Both the position numbers and the translations under genes were made by a program. The notes beneath the pieces were generated by a model that worked only from the letters and a program-made list of their open reading frames with translations, did no database searches and was not told the origin of the DNA. Of a stretch of 15,924 nucleotides of DNA, positions 7,690 through 14,251 are shown piece by piece. Source of the stretch: Ruminococcus flavefaciens (lineage in GTDB: Bacteria > Bacillota > Clostridia > Oscillospirales > Ruminococcaceae); contig DBYI01000095.1 in assembly GCA_002310115.1 (NCBI GenBank), forward strand, positions 1 through 15,924, written 5' to 3'. Each line of letters starts with the position of its first letter. Position 1 is the first letter of the stretch.

Positions 7690-8433
7690 ATGGTAAACGT
7701 AAAAGGAAAATGGGCGCTTATTACGGGCGCAAGCCGTGGTATCGGATATATTTCCGCGATATTCATGGCTAAGCAGGGATGCAATCTCGTTCTTCACAGC
7801 AGAACGGAGGAGCACTGTGCAAAGGTTCTCAGCGAGGTAAAAGCGCTGGGCGTTGACGCTTACATTGTGACAGCAGAGCTATCAGACATGGAACAGGTTG
7901 AAAAAATGTGTTGCACTATCGACGAAAAGGGCACAAAGCTTGACATAATTCTTAACAACGCTGGACTTCAGATAGCGTACAGAACGGACTATCTTGCGAC
8001 TCCTGCCTCGGACTACGACATAAGTTTCAAAATAAACACTACTGCTCCGATGATGATATGCTATCATTTTCTTCCTCAGATGAAGGAACGCGGTTTCGGA
8101 CGAATAGTCAATACCACCAGTGGCATCGACCTTGAACCAGAGCAGGCAGGGTATTCCGCAGCAAAGGCTGCTCTCAACAAGGTGACCAGAGATATCGGCA
8201 AGTATTACGAGGGGACGGACGTAACCCTCAGCCTTACAGATCCTGGCTGGTGCAGAACTGACCTGGGCGGCCCCAACGCTCCAAACTCTCCTGAAAGTGC
8301 TTTACCAGGCGTGCTGGTGGGAGCATTCATAGACGACAGAAAGTGCGGACGTATATTCTCTGCACAGGAGTTTACAGGTATGACGCTTGATGATGCTGTT
8401 GCAAAGGCTGAAAAGCAGGCAGGCGTGTATTAA
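7690..8433 (+). CDS. Short-chain dehydrogenase/reductase (SDR)
   Basis: A 247-residue classical SDR oxidoreductase. The nucleotide-binding TGASRGIG is at 12-19. Arg38 after the second strand (VLHSR) favours NADP(H). NNAG is at 89-92, and the catalytic Ser144 (NTTSG), Tyr155 and Lys159 (YSAAK) are all present. TDPGWCRTDLGG after strand 6 is the usual PG motif. This looks like a catalytically competent enzyme; the substrate cannot be read from the sequence, and FabG-like or sugar/polyol reductases are possible. GGGAGG, 8 bases before ATG 7690, fixes the start; the in-frame ATG 7642 lies inside a stem-loop and would add 16 residues that do not belong to the fold. Hairpins flank the gene on both sides. 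Confidence 0.9.
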   Translation: MVNVKGKWALITGASRGIGYISAIFMAKQGCNLVLHSRTEEHCAKVLSEVKALGVDAYIVTAELSDMEQVEKMCCTIDEKGTKLDIILNNAGLQIAYRTDYLATPASDYDISFKINTTAPMMICYHFLPQMKERGFGRIVNTTSGIDLEPEQAGYSAAKAALNKVTRDIGKYYEGTDVTLSLTDPGWCRTDLGGPNAPNSPESALPGVLVGAFIDDRKCGRIFSAQEFTGMTLDDAVAKAEKQAGVY

Positions 8434-8446
8434 AAAGAAAACATTA

Positions 8447-8467
8447 CAGGGCGGCACTGCCGCCCTG
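8447..8467 (+). terminator. GC-rich stem-loop between SDR and folC
   Basis: CAGGGCGGC and GCCGCCCTG form a perfect 9-bp, very GC-rich stem with a 3-base loop, 14 bases after the SDR stop and 26 bases before the folC ATG. The following ATGACATTATTTC has no clean U-run, so termination would be partial at best. Transcript processing or attenuation is equally possible. Confidence 0.45.
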
Positions 8468-8492
8468 ATGACATTATTTCAAAGGAGAAATT

Positions 8493-9743
8493 ATGAACAT
8501 TGAAGAATGTATGAGCTTTATAAACTCCTACACCAAATCTGGCGGAAGGATAACCGACCTATCACGAGCAAAGGAACTAATGATGCGTGTGGGCAATCCG
8601 CAGGAGCGGCTGAAATTTGTTCATATTGCAGGTACAAACGGTAAGGGTTCCACTCTAGAATATATTGCAAATGCGCTGCAGTTTGCCGGCTACAGAACGG
8701 GAAAGTTTACTTCACCTTTTGTTATGCATTATGCAGACAGGATACGCATTAATGATGATGAAATAGATGAAAAGTCCCTATGTGAGCTGGCAGAGTTCGT
8801 AAAGGAGCGAATTGATGACAAGGCTTACTCTCAGTTTGAAATAACAATGGCAATAGCTATGCTATGGTTTGAACGTGAGAACTGCGATATCGTTGTTCTT
8901 GAAACTGGTATAGGTGGAACACTCGACTCTACAAACGTGATACCTCCGCCGCTCCTGTCAGTGATAACTTCCATATCACTAGACCATACGGCGATACTTG
9001 GCGAGACAGTTGAGGAGATAGCTTCACACAAGGCAGGTATAATAAAAAGCGGATCTGCAGTGGTGCTTTCCGATGATAATCCCGACAGCATAAAGGAGCT
9101 TGTCCTCAAAACTTCTGAGGATGTTGGAGCGGAGCTCGTTCCGCTTGAGCCATGTAAGCCCTCACCAGACGGAGGACTCTTTTCTCCTTTTATGTACAGA
9201 GGTATTAAGCTTACCCCTGCAATGCCGGGCATTCATCAGAAATACAACGCGCAGGCGGCGATAACTGCCTGCATTTACCTGAGAAGTAAGGGCTTTTCAG
9301 TTAGTGAGAGTGCTGTCATCAGGTCGATTGAGACCACACAGGTGCGTGCAAGAGTGCAGTATATCGATGGTGAGCCACCTGTGATAGTTGACGGCGGCCA
9401 TAATCCTGCGGGAGTCAGTATGCTTTCTCTTATGCTGATGTACCTCAGTACTCGAGGGAAAAAAATATATACTGTTATGGGAATGGTTGACTCCAAGGAT
9501 TATGTGGGATGTGTGAAGTCAATTTCAGAGCTTTCGGACAGGCTTTTTGCAGTTGACGGATTTGCTCCAAATGCAGTTTCTGCGGAAACTATTGCAGATA
9601 TAGCGAGCTTTCGTACAGAAGCCGAAACGGGAACGCTTGAGGAGTGTGCTGAAAAGGCAAAACAGCTTGCCCTTGAGAATAACGGCGTTGCAGTTATATG
9701 CGGTTCTTTGTATCTTGCAAGTGAGTATCTGAATATGGATTGA
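8493..9743 (+). CDS. folC: Folylpolyglutamate / dihydrofolate synthase FolC
   Basis: A Mur-ligase-family enzyme of 416 residues that adds glutamate to folates in an ATP-dependent reaction; bacterial versions often also make dihydrofolate from dihydropteroate. The P-loop is HIAGTNGKGST (44-54), followed by GKFTSPFVMHYADRIRIND, the usual folate-site segment. The metal/ATP-site motifs LETGIGGTLDSTNVI and ITSISLDHTAILG are present, with the carbamylated-lysine region HKAGIIK after them. The C-terminal glutamate-ligase domain includes VRARVQYIDGEPPVIVDGGHNPAGV. The length is normal. AAAGGAGA 4-5 bases before the ATG sets the start. Whether the enzyme is mono- or bifunctional cannot be read here, and no other folate gene is in the window. 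It ends the plus-strand gene run at a strong terminator. Confidence 0.95.
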   Translation: MNIEECMSFINSYTKSGGRITDLSRAKELMMRVGNPQERLKFVHIAGTNGKGSTLEYIANALQFAGYRTGKFTSPFVMHYADRIRINDDEIDEKSLCELAEFVKERIDDKAYSQFEITMAIAMLWFERENCDIVVLETGIGGTLDSTNVIPPPLLSVITSISLDHTAILGETVEEIASHKAGIIKSGSAVVLSDDNPDSIKELVLKTSEDVGAELVPLEPCKPSPDGGLFSPFMYRGIKLTPAMPGIHQKYNAQAAITACIYLRSKGFSVSESAVIRSIETTQVRARVQYIDGEPPVIVDGGHNPAGVSMLSLMLMYLSTRGKKIYTVMGMVDSKDYVGCVKSISELSDRLFAVDGFAPNAVSAETIADIASFRTEAETGTLEECAEKAKQLALENNGVAVICGSLYLASEYLNMD

Positions 9744-9751
9744 TAGAAAAG

Positions 9752-9817
9752 AGCCTGTAAAATACTCGCGCCCTGTCAAGTAGACATGGGCGCGGGTCAA
9801 TTTTACAGGCTTTTTTT
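9752..9817 (+). terminator. Very long intrinsic terminator after folC, probably bidirectional
   Basis: The outer stem of 12 bp (9752-9763 with 9800-9811) stacks on ACT/GGT pairs with a 2-base bulge, then a GC-rich 7-bp stem (9767-9773 with 9788-9794), then TGTC/GACA (9774-9777 with 9783-9786). A run of 7 Ts at 9811-9817 follows. It is the best terminator in the window. On the minus strand the mirror hairpin is followed by CTCTTTTCT, so it could also end the converging GGDEF transcript, whose stop lies only 9 bases from the hairpin. Confidence 0.9.
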
Positions 9818-9820
9818 AGA

Positions 9821-11217
9821 TTATCTGTATTTCCTTTCAGGGTATTTTACGTAATACTCTTCTTTATCTTTATACATAGCCTCATCGGCAATACGCATAG
9901 AGTAGCGTATATCACTGCCTGAGCTGTTATGGAAGCTTCCAACCGAGAAACATACGTTGTTCGGGTCATTAGCACGTTTTTTCAGTTCACTAACCTTTTT
10001 ATTAAACATATCTTTACTGCAGTTTTCGACAATGACCATTTATTCATCACCGCCTGCACGGTAGATACTGTCTTCGATAAAGACTTCCTGTAGAACCAGA
10101 GCAGCTTTTTTCAGCAGTAGATCGCCTGCCGCATGACCTTCCTCATCATTTACACGCTTAAGTCCGTTGAGATCAGCGAAAACAATACCATAAGGTCCTG
10201 ACAATACTTCCTCTCCTGAAACTATATCATTCACTCTATTGTTCATAGTGTTGCGGTTATTTATACCAGTGAGAAGATCAGTATAGCTGATATGCTCAAG
10301 ACGCTTCATCATATTATAGCTGGCAATTTCTGAGGAAATGAAAAAGGTGGTGAACTCGAGTGTTTCCTTAATACGCTGGGTATTTTCAACATTGAAGTTG
10401 GTCACCCATATGTATCCGATCAGTTCTTTGTTATGCCTTAGTGGAAAGAGAACAATACTTGAAACTTTTGATTCATTGAGAGTATTGTACCATTCATTGT
10501 TCTTTTTCTTGAGATAATCCATATCCTTGGGACTTTTTATTATTATACAGTCTGTTTCACCCAGAGTGTTTTTCCATGATAGGGCTATATCATAGAAATT
10601 GGTAAATTGCGTTAAAGTTTTTAGCGTGCTTTTTTCTTTGATGCTATTTGCTAGAATATTGCATTTACCGTTTTCCTCGTCCATGAGTACTCAGCTCCGC
10701 AGATCTCACGGATATCCTGTATTACTTCGTTTATCGTCTTTTTGAAGTTCTGTGTACCGCGGAGTTTTATACAGGTCTTTAGCACATCGTTTGAGGTAGT
10801 CATAGAGCTTGTTGAAGCAGCATTTATATCGTTAACATTACATGGTTCCGTTAAATAAATACAGTAGCAGGTATCGTCTTCCTCATAGTCTACTGGTACG
10901 AAGAACAAATTAAACCACATATCACATACATTAAGGTGTATATACGTGTGCACTGTCTTTTTATGTATAGCAGTACGGAAACATATGTCCTCAAAGTCTG
11001 GAGTTTTCGGGAGATACATATGATATGGACTGTTCGGTATGAATTTATCAATGTAAACATTTGGGTCTGTTGTGAAAGGCGGATGTTCAACCATTTGGAT
11101 AAACATTTTGTTACCAGCGACTATGCGGATATCCTCATATCTGTCTTCACTTATCTTTTTTACGGAAACAATACAGGCGGTAGGGAGAATACCATCTATC
11201 AACTTCTGAAAATCCAT
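9821..11217 (-). pseudogene. Broken PAS/GAF-GGDEF diguanylate cyclase gene
   Basis: Three collinear pieces form one recognisable GGDEF-family protein. Piece 1 (11217-10651, 188 codons) is a PAS-like N-terminal sensor region ending in RGTQNFKKTINEVIQDIREICGAE. Piece 2 (10684-10040) continues in another frame with a GAF-like domain (VSSIVLFPLRHNKELIGYIW) and the first half of the GGDEF domain (SYTDLLTGINNRN, FADLNGLKRVNDEEGHAAGD, YRAGGDE). It then stops at TAA exactly where the F of GGDEF should be. Piece 3 (10039-9821) resumes in the same frame with MVIVEN, SVGSF and the typical end YSMRIADEAMYKDKEEYY. An intact enzyme would make cyclic-di-GMP from two GTP. With a frameshift and a nonsense codon in the active site it is almost surely inactive. 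No RxxD inhibitory site is seen. An AAGGTG ribosome binding site precedes the ATG at 11217. Confidence 0.85.
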
Positions 11218-11264
11218 ATGTCACCTTCTTCTTATATTTTGATTTCAACTTAAGACAGATATAC

Positions 11265-11293
11265 AAAGATATCCTGTCAAATCTGATATCTTT
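11265..11293. repeat. Inverted repeat in the GGDEF/EAL divergent region
   Basis: AAAGATATC (11265-11273) and GATATCTTT (11285-11293) form a perfect 9-bp inverted repeat with an 11-base spacer. It lies about 50-75 bases upstream of the broken GGDEF gene and well upstream of the EAL promoter. It could be an operator for a dimeric regulator or a leader hairpin of the minus-strand transcript. No regulator family is recognised. Confidence 0.4.
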
Positions 11294-11347
11294 ATATTGA
11301 TTTTTCCACTAAATCTATTGATAGTCAATAAACAAAAAGTTAAAATT

Positions 11348-11398
11348 TATCCTCTTTTTTTCAAGAAACTCCTACCTCTATATAGGTGAGGGAGGATA
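11348..11398. other. Fold-back element between the divergent c-di-GMP genes
   Basis: TATCCTC (11348-11354) can pair with GAGGATA (11392-11398), enclosing an inner helix of CCT/AGG pairs (11371-11377 with 11384-11391) around CTATAT. It lies about 105 bases upstream of the EAL promoter, so it is not part of that mRNA leader. I found none of the conserved cores of c-di-GMP riboswitches. The remaining intergenic DNA (11218-11583) is A+T-rich, and the EAL promoter is the only other clear signal. Confidence 0.25.
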
Positions 11399-11502
11399 TT
11401 ACTAGTCTACTTGAACGAAAGTTGGATTGTAACCTTTATATAGCTTTCTATCAGTAAAAGTTCACCAAAAGTAAAAATATTGTAAATAAGTATTGCAAAT
11501 TG

Positions 11503-11531
11503 TTGTAATTATCTATGCAATATGCTATAAT
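11503..11531 (+). promoter_or_regulatory. Promoter of the EAL phosphodiesterase gene
   Basis: TTGTAA (11503-11508), 17 bases, then a perfect TATAAT (11526-11531). The predicted start near 11538 gives a short leader of about 45 bases to ATG 11584. The hexamers are identical to those of the VWA gene promoter. Confidence 0.65.
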
Positions 11532-11583
11532 TTAAGAGACGAAATGCTTACGAATTATGCGCATTAAAAGTGTGGTGAAATAT

Positions 11584-13851
11584 ATGAGGGATATGTTTTC
11601 GGTTATATTTGTAGCTATGATAATCGCACTTGCGGTTTGCAGTATCATAGCATACAGGTCGCGTAAAATAAACTCTATATCGGTAGCGTTACTTACCGGA
11701 GCTTTTATACCTCCGGTCATCGGCAACCTTATCATTATACGTTCGGGTGAAAAGGATCTTTCACTGTTAGGCGAGTATATATATTTCATAGGTATGGACA
11801 TCGTTATGTTCGCATTACTTAATTTTACGTTTGAATACTGTAACATCAATATGAAACGGCGATGGATAAAACATATCGTTTATCTGTTGATAATTGGAGA
11901 TATAGCGCAGTTTATTGTGAATCCTGTTACAGGTCATGCTTTTGATAACGAAGCTATAGAAGTTGACGGTTTTCCATATTACAGGCTTGTTCCTTATCTT
12001 GGACAGTCTTTGCACAGGATACTGGATTACGGTATTCTTGTAGCAGTAATAATCATATTCCTTATTAAGACGTTAAAAACATCGCGGTTCTATTCAGAGC
12101 GATATTATGCGATACTCATTACTTTGATAGTTGCGTCATTGTGGCAAACAGCCTATGTCTTCTCGCGAACTCCTATTGACCGTTCAATGATGGGCTTCGG
12201 AGCATTCGGAATGCTGGTGTTCTATTTTGCTTTGTATTACCGTCCTATGAAGTTGCTTGATCGTATGCTTGCAGGAATTGCTTCAGAAATGTCTGAGTCA
12301 CTATTTTTCTTTGAAGCAAATGGTAGATGTATATGGGCAAATGCGGCAGGAGTTCAGCTCGCAGGTATAGAAGGGGAGAGCTTTGAGGGTGCTTCTTCGC
12401 TTTTGAAAGACAGATTTGGCGAGGAATACCAGTTACATGAGGAATACATTTCAAATTTTGTATTCGGAACAGGCGATGATATAAAGTATTATTTGCTTGA
12501 AAAGCATTCGCTTTGGGATGAAAAGAAGCGTCTTGCAGGCTCTTTTCTGAGTATACGTGACAATACTGAGGATCAGCAGAGGCTCAAGCGCAAGATGTTC
12601 AACTCAACCCATGACAGCCTTACGGGGTTATATACGAGGGAATACCTGTATGAACGTATACATGAGGTACTTACAGCGAGACAGAGCACTGAATACTTTA
12701 TAATCTACATTGATGTACGGAATTTCAAGATAATCAATGATATCTTCAGCAATGAATTTGGCGACCGTGCTTTGCAGGACATTGCAGAATGGATAAAGTC
12801 GTGGATGTCAGAAGAATGTGTTTTCGGACGATTGGTGGGGGCTTCATTTGGAGTATGTATACCAGTTGAGGAATTTGAGCCTGCAAGTATAGAGGAAAAG
12901 CTTTCACCATTTGTCATTGACAATGGTACGCTGGGTTATCATATCCTTATACATCTCGGTGTTTATAAGGTGGTTGAGCCTGACATGGAAGTGTCACTTA
13001 TGTTGGACAGGGCAAATCTTGCTCTTTCAACAATAAAAGATGAATATAAGACCCATATTGCCTATTATAACGATGAAATACGTAGTAAGGTGTTATGGGA
13101 TCAGCATATTTCCGCACAGTTGCATTCTGCTATTGCTGAAAGGCAGCTAAAGCCTTATTTACAGCCTATTGTGGATAGAAATGGCTCTATCGTCGGCGCG
13201 GAAGCTCTTGTAAGGTGGATACACCCCACTGACGGTTTCCTTTCGCCTGGAGCTTTCATTCCTGTTTTTGAAAAGAACGGTATGATCGTTGAGGTTGACA
13301 AGTATATGTGGCGATGTGCTTGTGAGATTCTCGCAAGCTGGAAGGAAAAGCACGGTGATATTTTTATTTCAGTAAATATTTCCCCGAAGGACTTTTATTT
13401 TATCAACGTTGTGGAGGAAATAAAGAAACTTACTGCAGAATATGGCGTGAGTCCAACTCAGCTTCGAATAGAGATAACTGAAACGGTAATGATGACTGAA
13501 GCTGAGGTTAGGATGAAGACTCTCAACGAGTTCAGGGAAATGGGGTATATTGTGGAGATGGACGACTTTGGAAGCGGCTATTCTTCATTGAATATGCTTA
13601 AGGATATGCCGGTTGATGTGCTAAAGATAGATATGAAGTTCCTGAGCAAATCCAAGGATGACGGGAAAGCTCATATTATACTTCAGAATATCATAAATCT
13701 CTCGGAGGATTTAGGCATAGATTCACTTACAGAGGGCGTGGAAACAGAGTCTCAGTTTAAAACGTTGAACGAAATGGGATGTAAGCTGTTTCAGGGCTAT
13801 TATTTTGCGAAGCCAATGCCACTTGAAGAATTTGAGGAAAAATGCTTATAA
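11584..13851 (+). CDS. Membrane 7TM-PAS-GGDEF(degenerate)-EAL c-di-GMP phosphodiesterase
   Basis: A 755-residue membrane signalling protein. About 1-215 holds roughly seven hydrophobic segments and resembles the 7TM sensor of histidine kinases (HisKA_7TM type). About 228-330 is PAS-like (ESLFFFEANGRCIWANAAG). A GGDEF domain follows (STHDSLTGLYTREYLYERI, YIDVRNFKIINDIF), but its signature is VGASF (12835-12849), so it should not make c-di-GMP. The EAL domain (about 505-750) keeps EALVRW (13201), SVNIS, EITET, DDFGSGYSSL, LKID, TEGVET and QGYYFAKP, i.e. all expected metal and catalytic residues. It therefore probably hydrolyses c-di-GMP to pGpG, perhaps tuned by ligand or GTP binding. ATG 11584 is preferred because GGTGA lies about 6 bases before it; ATG 11557 lacks a ribosome binding site. 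Divergent from the broken cyclase. Confidence 0.93.
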   Translation: MRDMFSVIFVAMIIALAVCSIIAYRSRKINSISVALLTGAFIPPVIGNLIIIRSGEKDLSLLGEYIYFIGMDIVMFALLNFTFEYCNINMKRRWIKHIVYLLIIGDIAQFIVNPVTGHAFDNEAIEVDGFPYYRLVPYLGQSLHRILDYGILVAVIIIFLIKTLKTSRFYSERYYAILITLIVASLWQTAYVFSRTPIDRSMMGFGAFGMLVFYFALYYRPMKLLDRMLAGIASEMSESLFFFEANGRCIWANAAGVQLAGIEGESFEGASSLLKDRFGEEYQLHEEYISNFVFGTGDDIKYYLLEKHSLWDEKKRLAGSFLSIRDNTEDQQRLKRKMFNSTHDSLTGLYTREYLYERIHEVLTARQSTEYFIIYIDVRNFKIINDIFSNEFGDRALQDIAEWIKSWMSEECVFGRLVGASFGVCIPVEEFEPASIEEKLSPFVIDNGTLGYHILIHLGVYKVVEPDMEVSLMLDRANLALSTIKDEYKTHIAYYNDEIRSKVLWDQHISAQLHSAIAERQLKPYLQPIVDRNGSIVGAEALVRWIHPTDGFLSPGAFIPVFEKNGMIVEVDKYMWRCACEILASWKEKHGDIFISVNISPKDFYFINVVEEIKKLTAEYGVSPTQLRIEITETVMMTEAEVRMKTLNEFREMGYIVEMDDFGSGYSSLNMLKDMPVDVLKIDMKFLSKSKDDGKAHIILQNIINLSEDLGIDSLTEGVETESQFKTLNEMGCKLFQGYYFAKPMPLEEFEEKCL

Positions 13852-13870
13852 AGATTAAATGATATTACTT

Positions 13871-13903
13871 AAATGCTCTTGATTTAACGTCAGGAGCATT
13901 TTT
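13871..13903 (+). terminator. Intrinsic terminator of the EAL gene
   Basis: A 12-bp stem with one T.G wobble (13871-13882 with 13890-13901) and a 7-base loop, running into TTTTT at 13899-13903. It starts 19 bases after the EAL stop codon. Confidence 0.85.
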
Positions 13904-14075
13904 GATTAAAACAAACTGTAATATTAATATCGGAAATAAGAAAATGTATTTATATAATTTGTTCAAATAGAAAACAATTATAAAATCGCATTATGTATAT
14001 AATATAATATATATATCATCACTGACCAAAAATTGCGCTCTGCTGGTCTTTTATTGCTATTATTGAACATTTCTA

Positions 14076-14104
14076 TTTACAATTAGGAATAATTGATGTA
14101 TATT
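14076..14104 (+). promoter_or_regulatory. Candidate promoter of the xylanase gene
   Basis: TTTACA (14076-14081), 17 bases, then TATATT (14099-14104), both 5 of 6 to consensus. It implies a leader of about 140 bases. The 13904-14251 region is very A+T-rich, so chance matches are likely; TATACT at 14201-14206 is an alternative -10 with a poor -35. A short CCATT/AATGG inverted repeat (14157-14172) lies in the leader. No typical cre (CcpA) box was noticed. Confidence 0.35.
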
Positions 14105-14251
14105 ATACTTGCATATAAAATATACAGTTTATTCATTAATGTGGACGCATTTTGCTCCATTTCAACCAATGGGATAATGGTCGAGAATAAATATATTTTA
14201 TATACTATTGAGAAAAGATCAATATTTATTTTTTTATGAGGAGTGATTTGT

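Noticed and set aside
8831..9232. 133-codon minus-strand open frame inside folC
   Set aside because: It is antisense to the conserved Mur-ligase motifs of folC and has the Ser/Pro-rich composition of a shadow frame.
10037..10042. Programmed stop-codon read-through or recoding at the GGDEF TAA
   Set aside because: A second frameshift lesion upstream makes simple gene decay the better explanation, and no recoding structure is obvious next to the codon.
11218..11583. c-di-GMP riboswitch controlling the GGDEF/EAL pair
   Set aside because: I could not find the conserved core sequences of class I or II c-di-GMP riboswitches on either strand, and the structured parts lie outside the predicted EAL leader.
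14024..14052. GACCA...TGGTC followed by TTTTATT as a terminator
   Set aside because: The stem is only 5 bp with a 15-base loop, and the EAL gene already has a strong terminator at 13871-13903.
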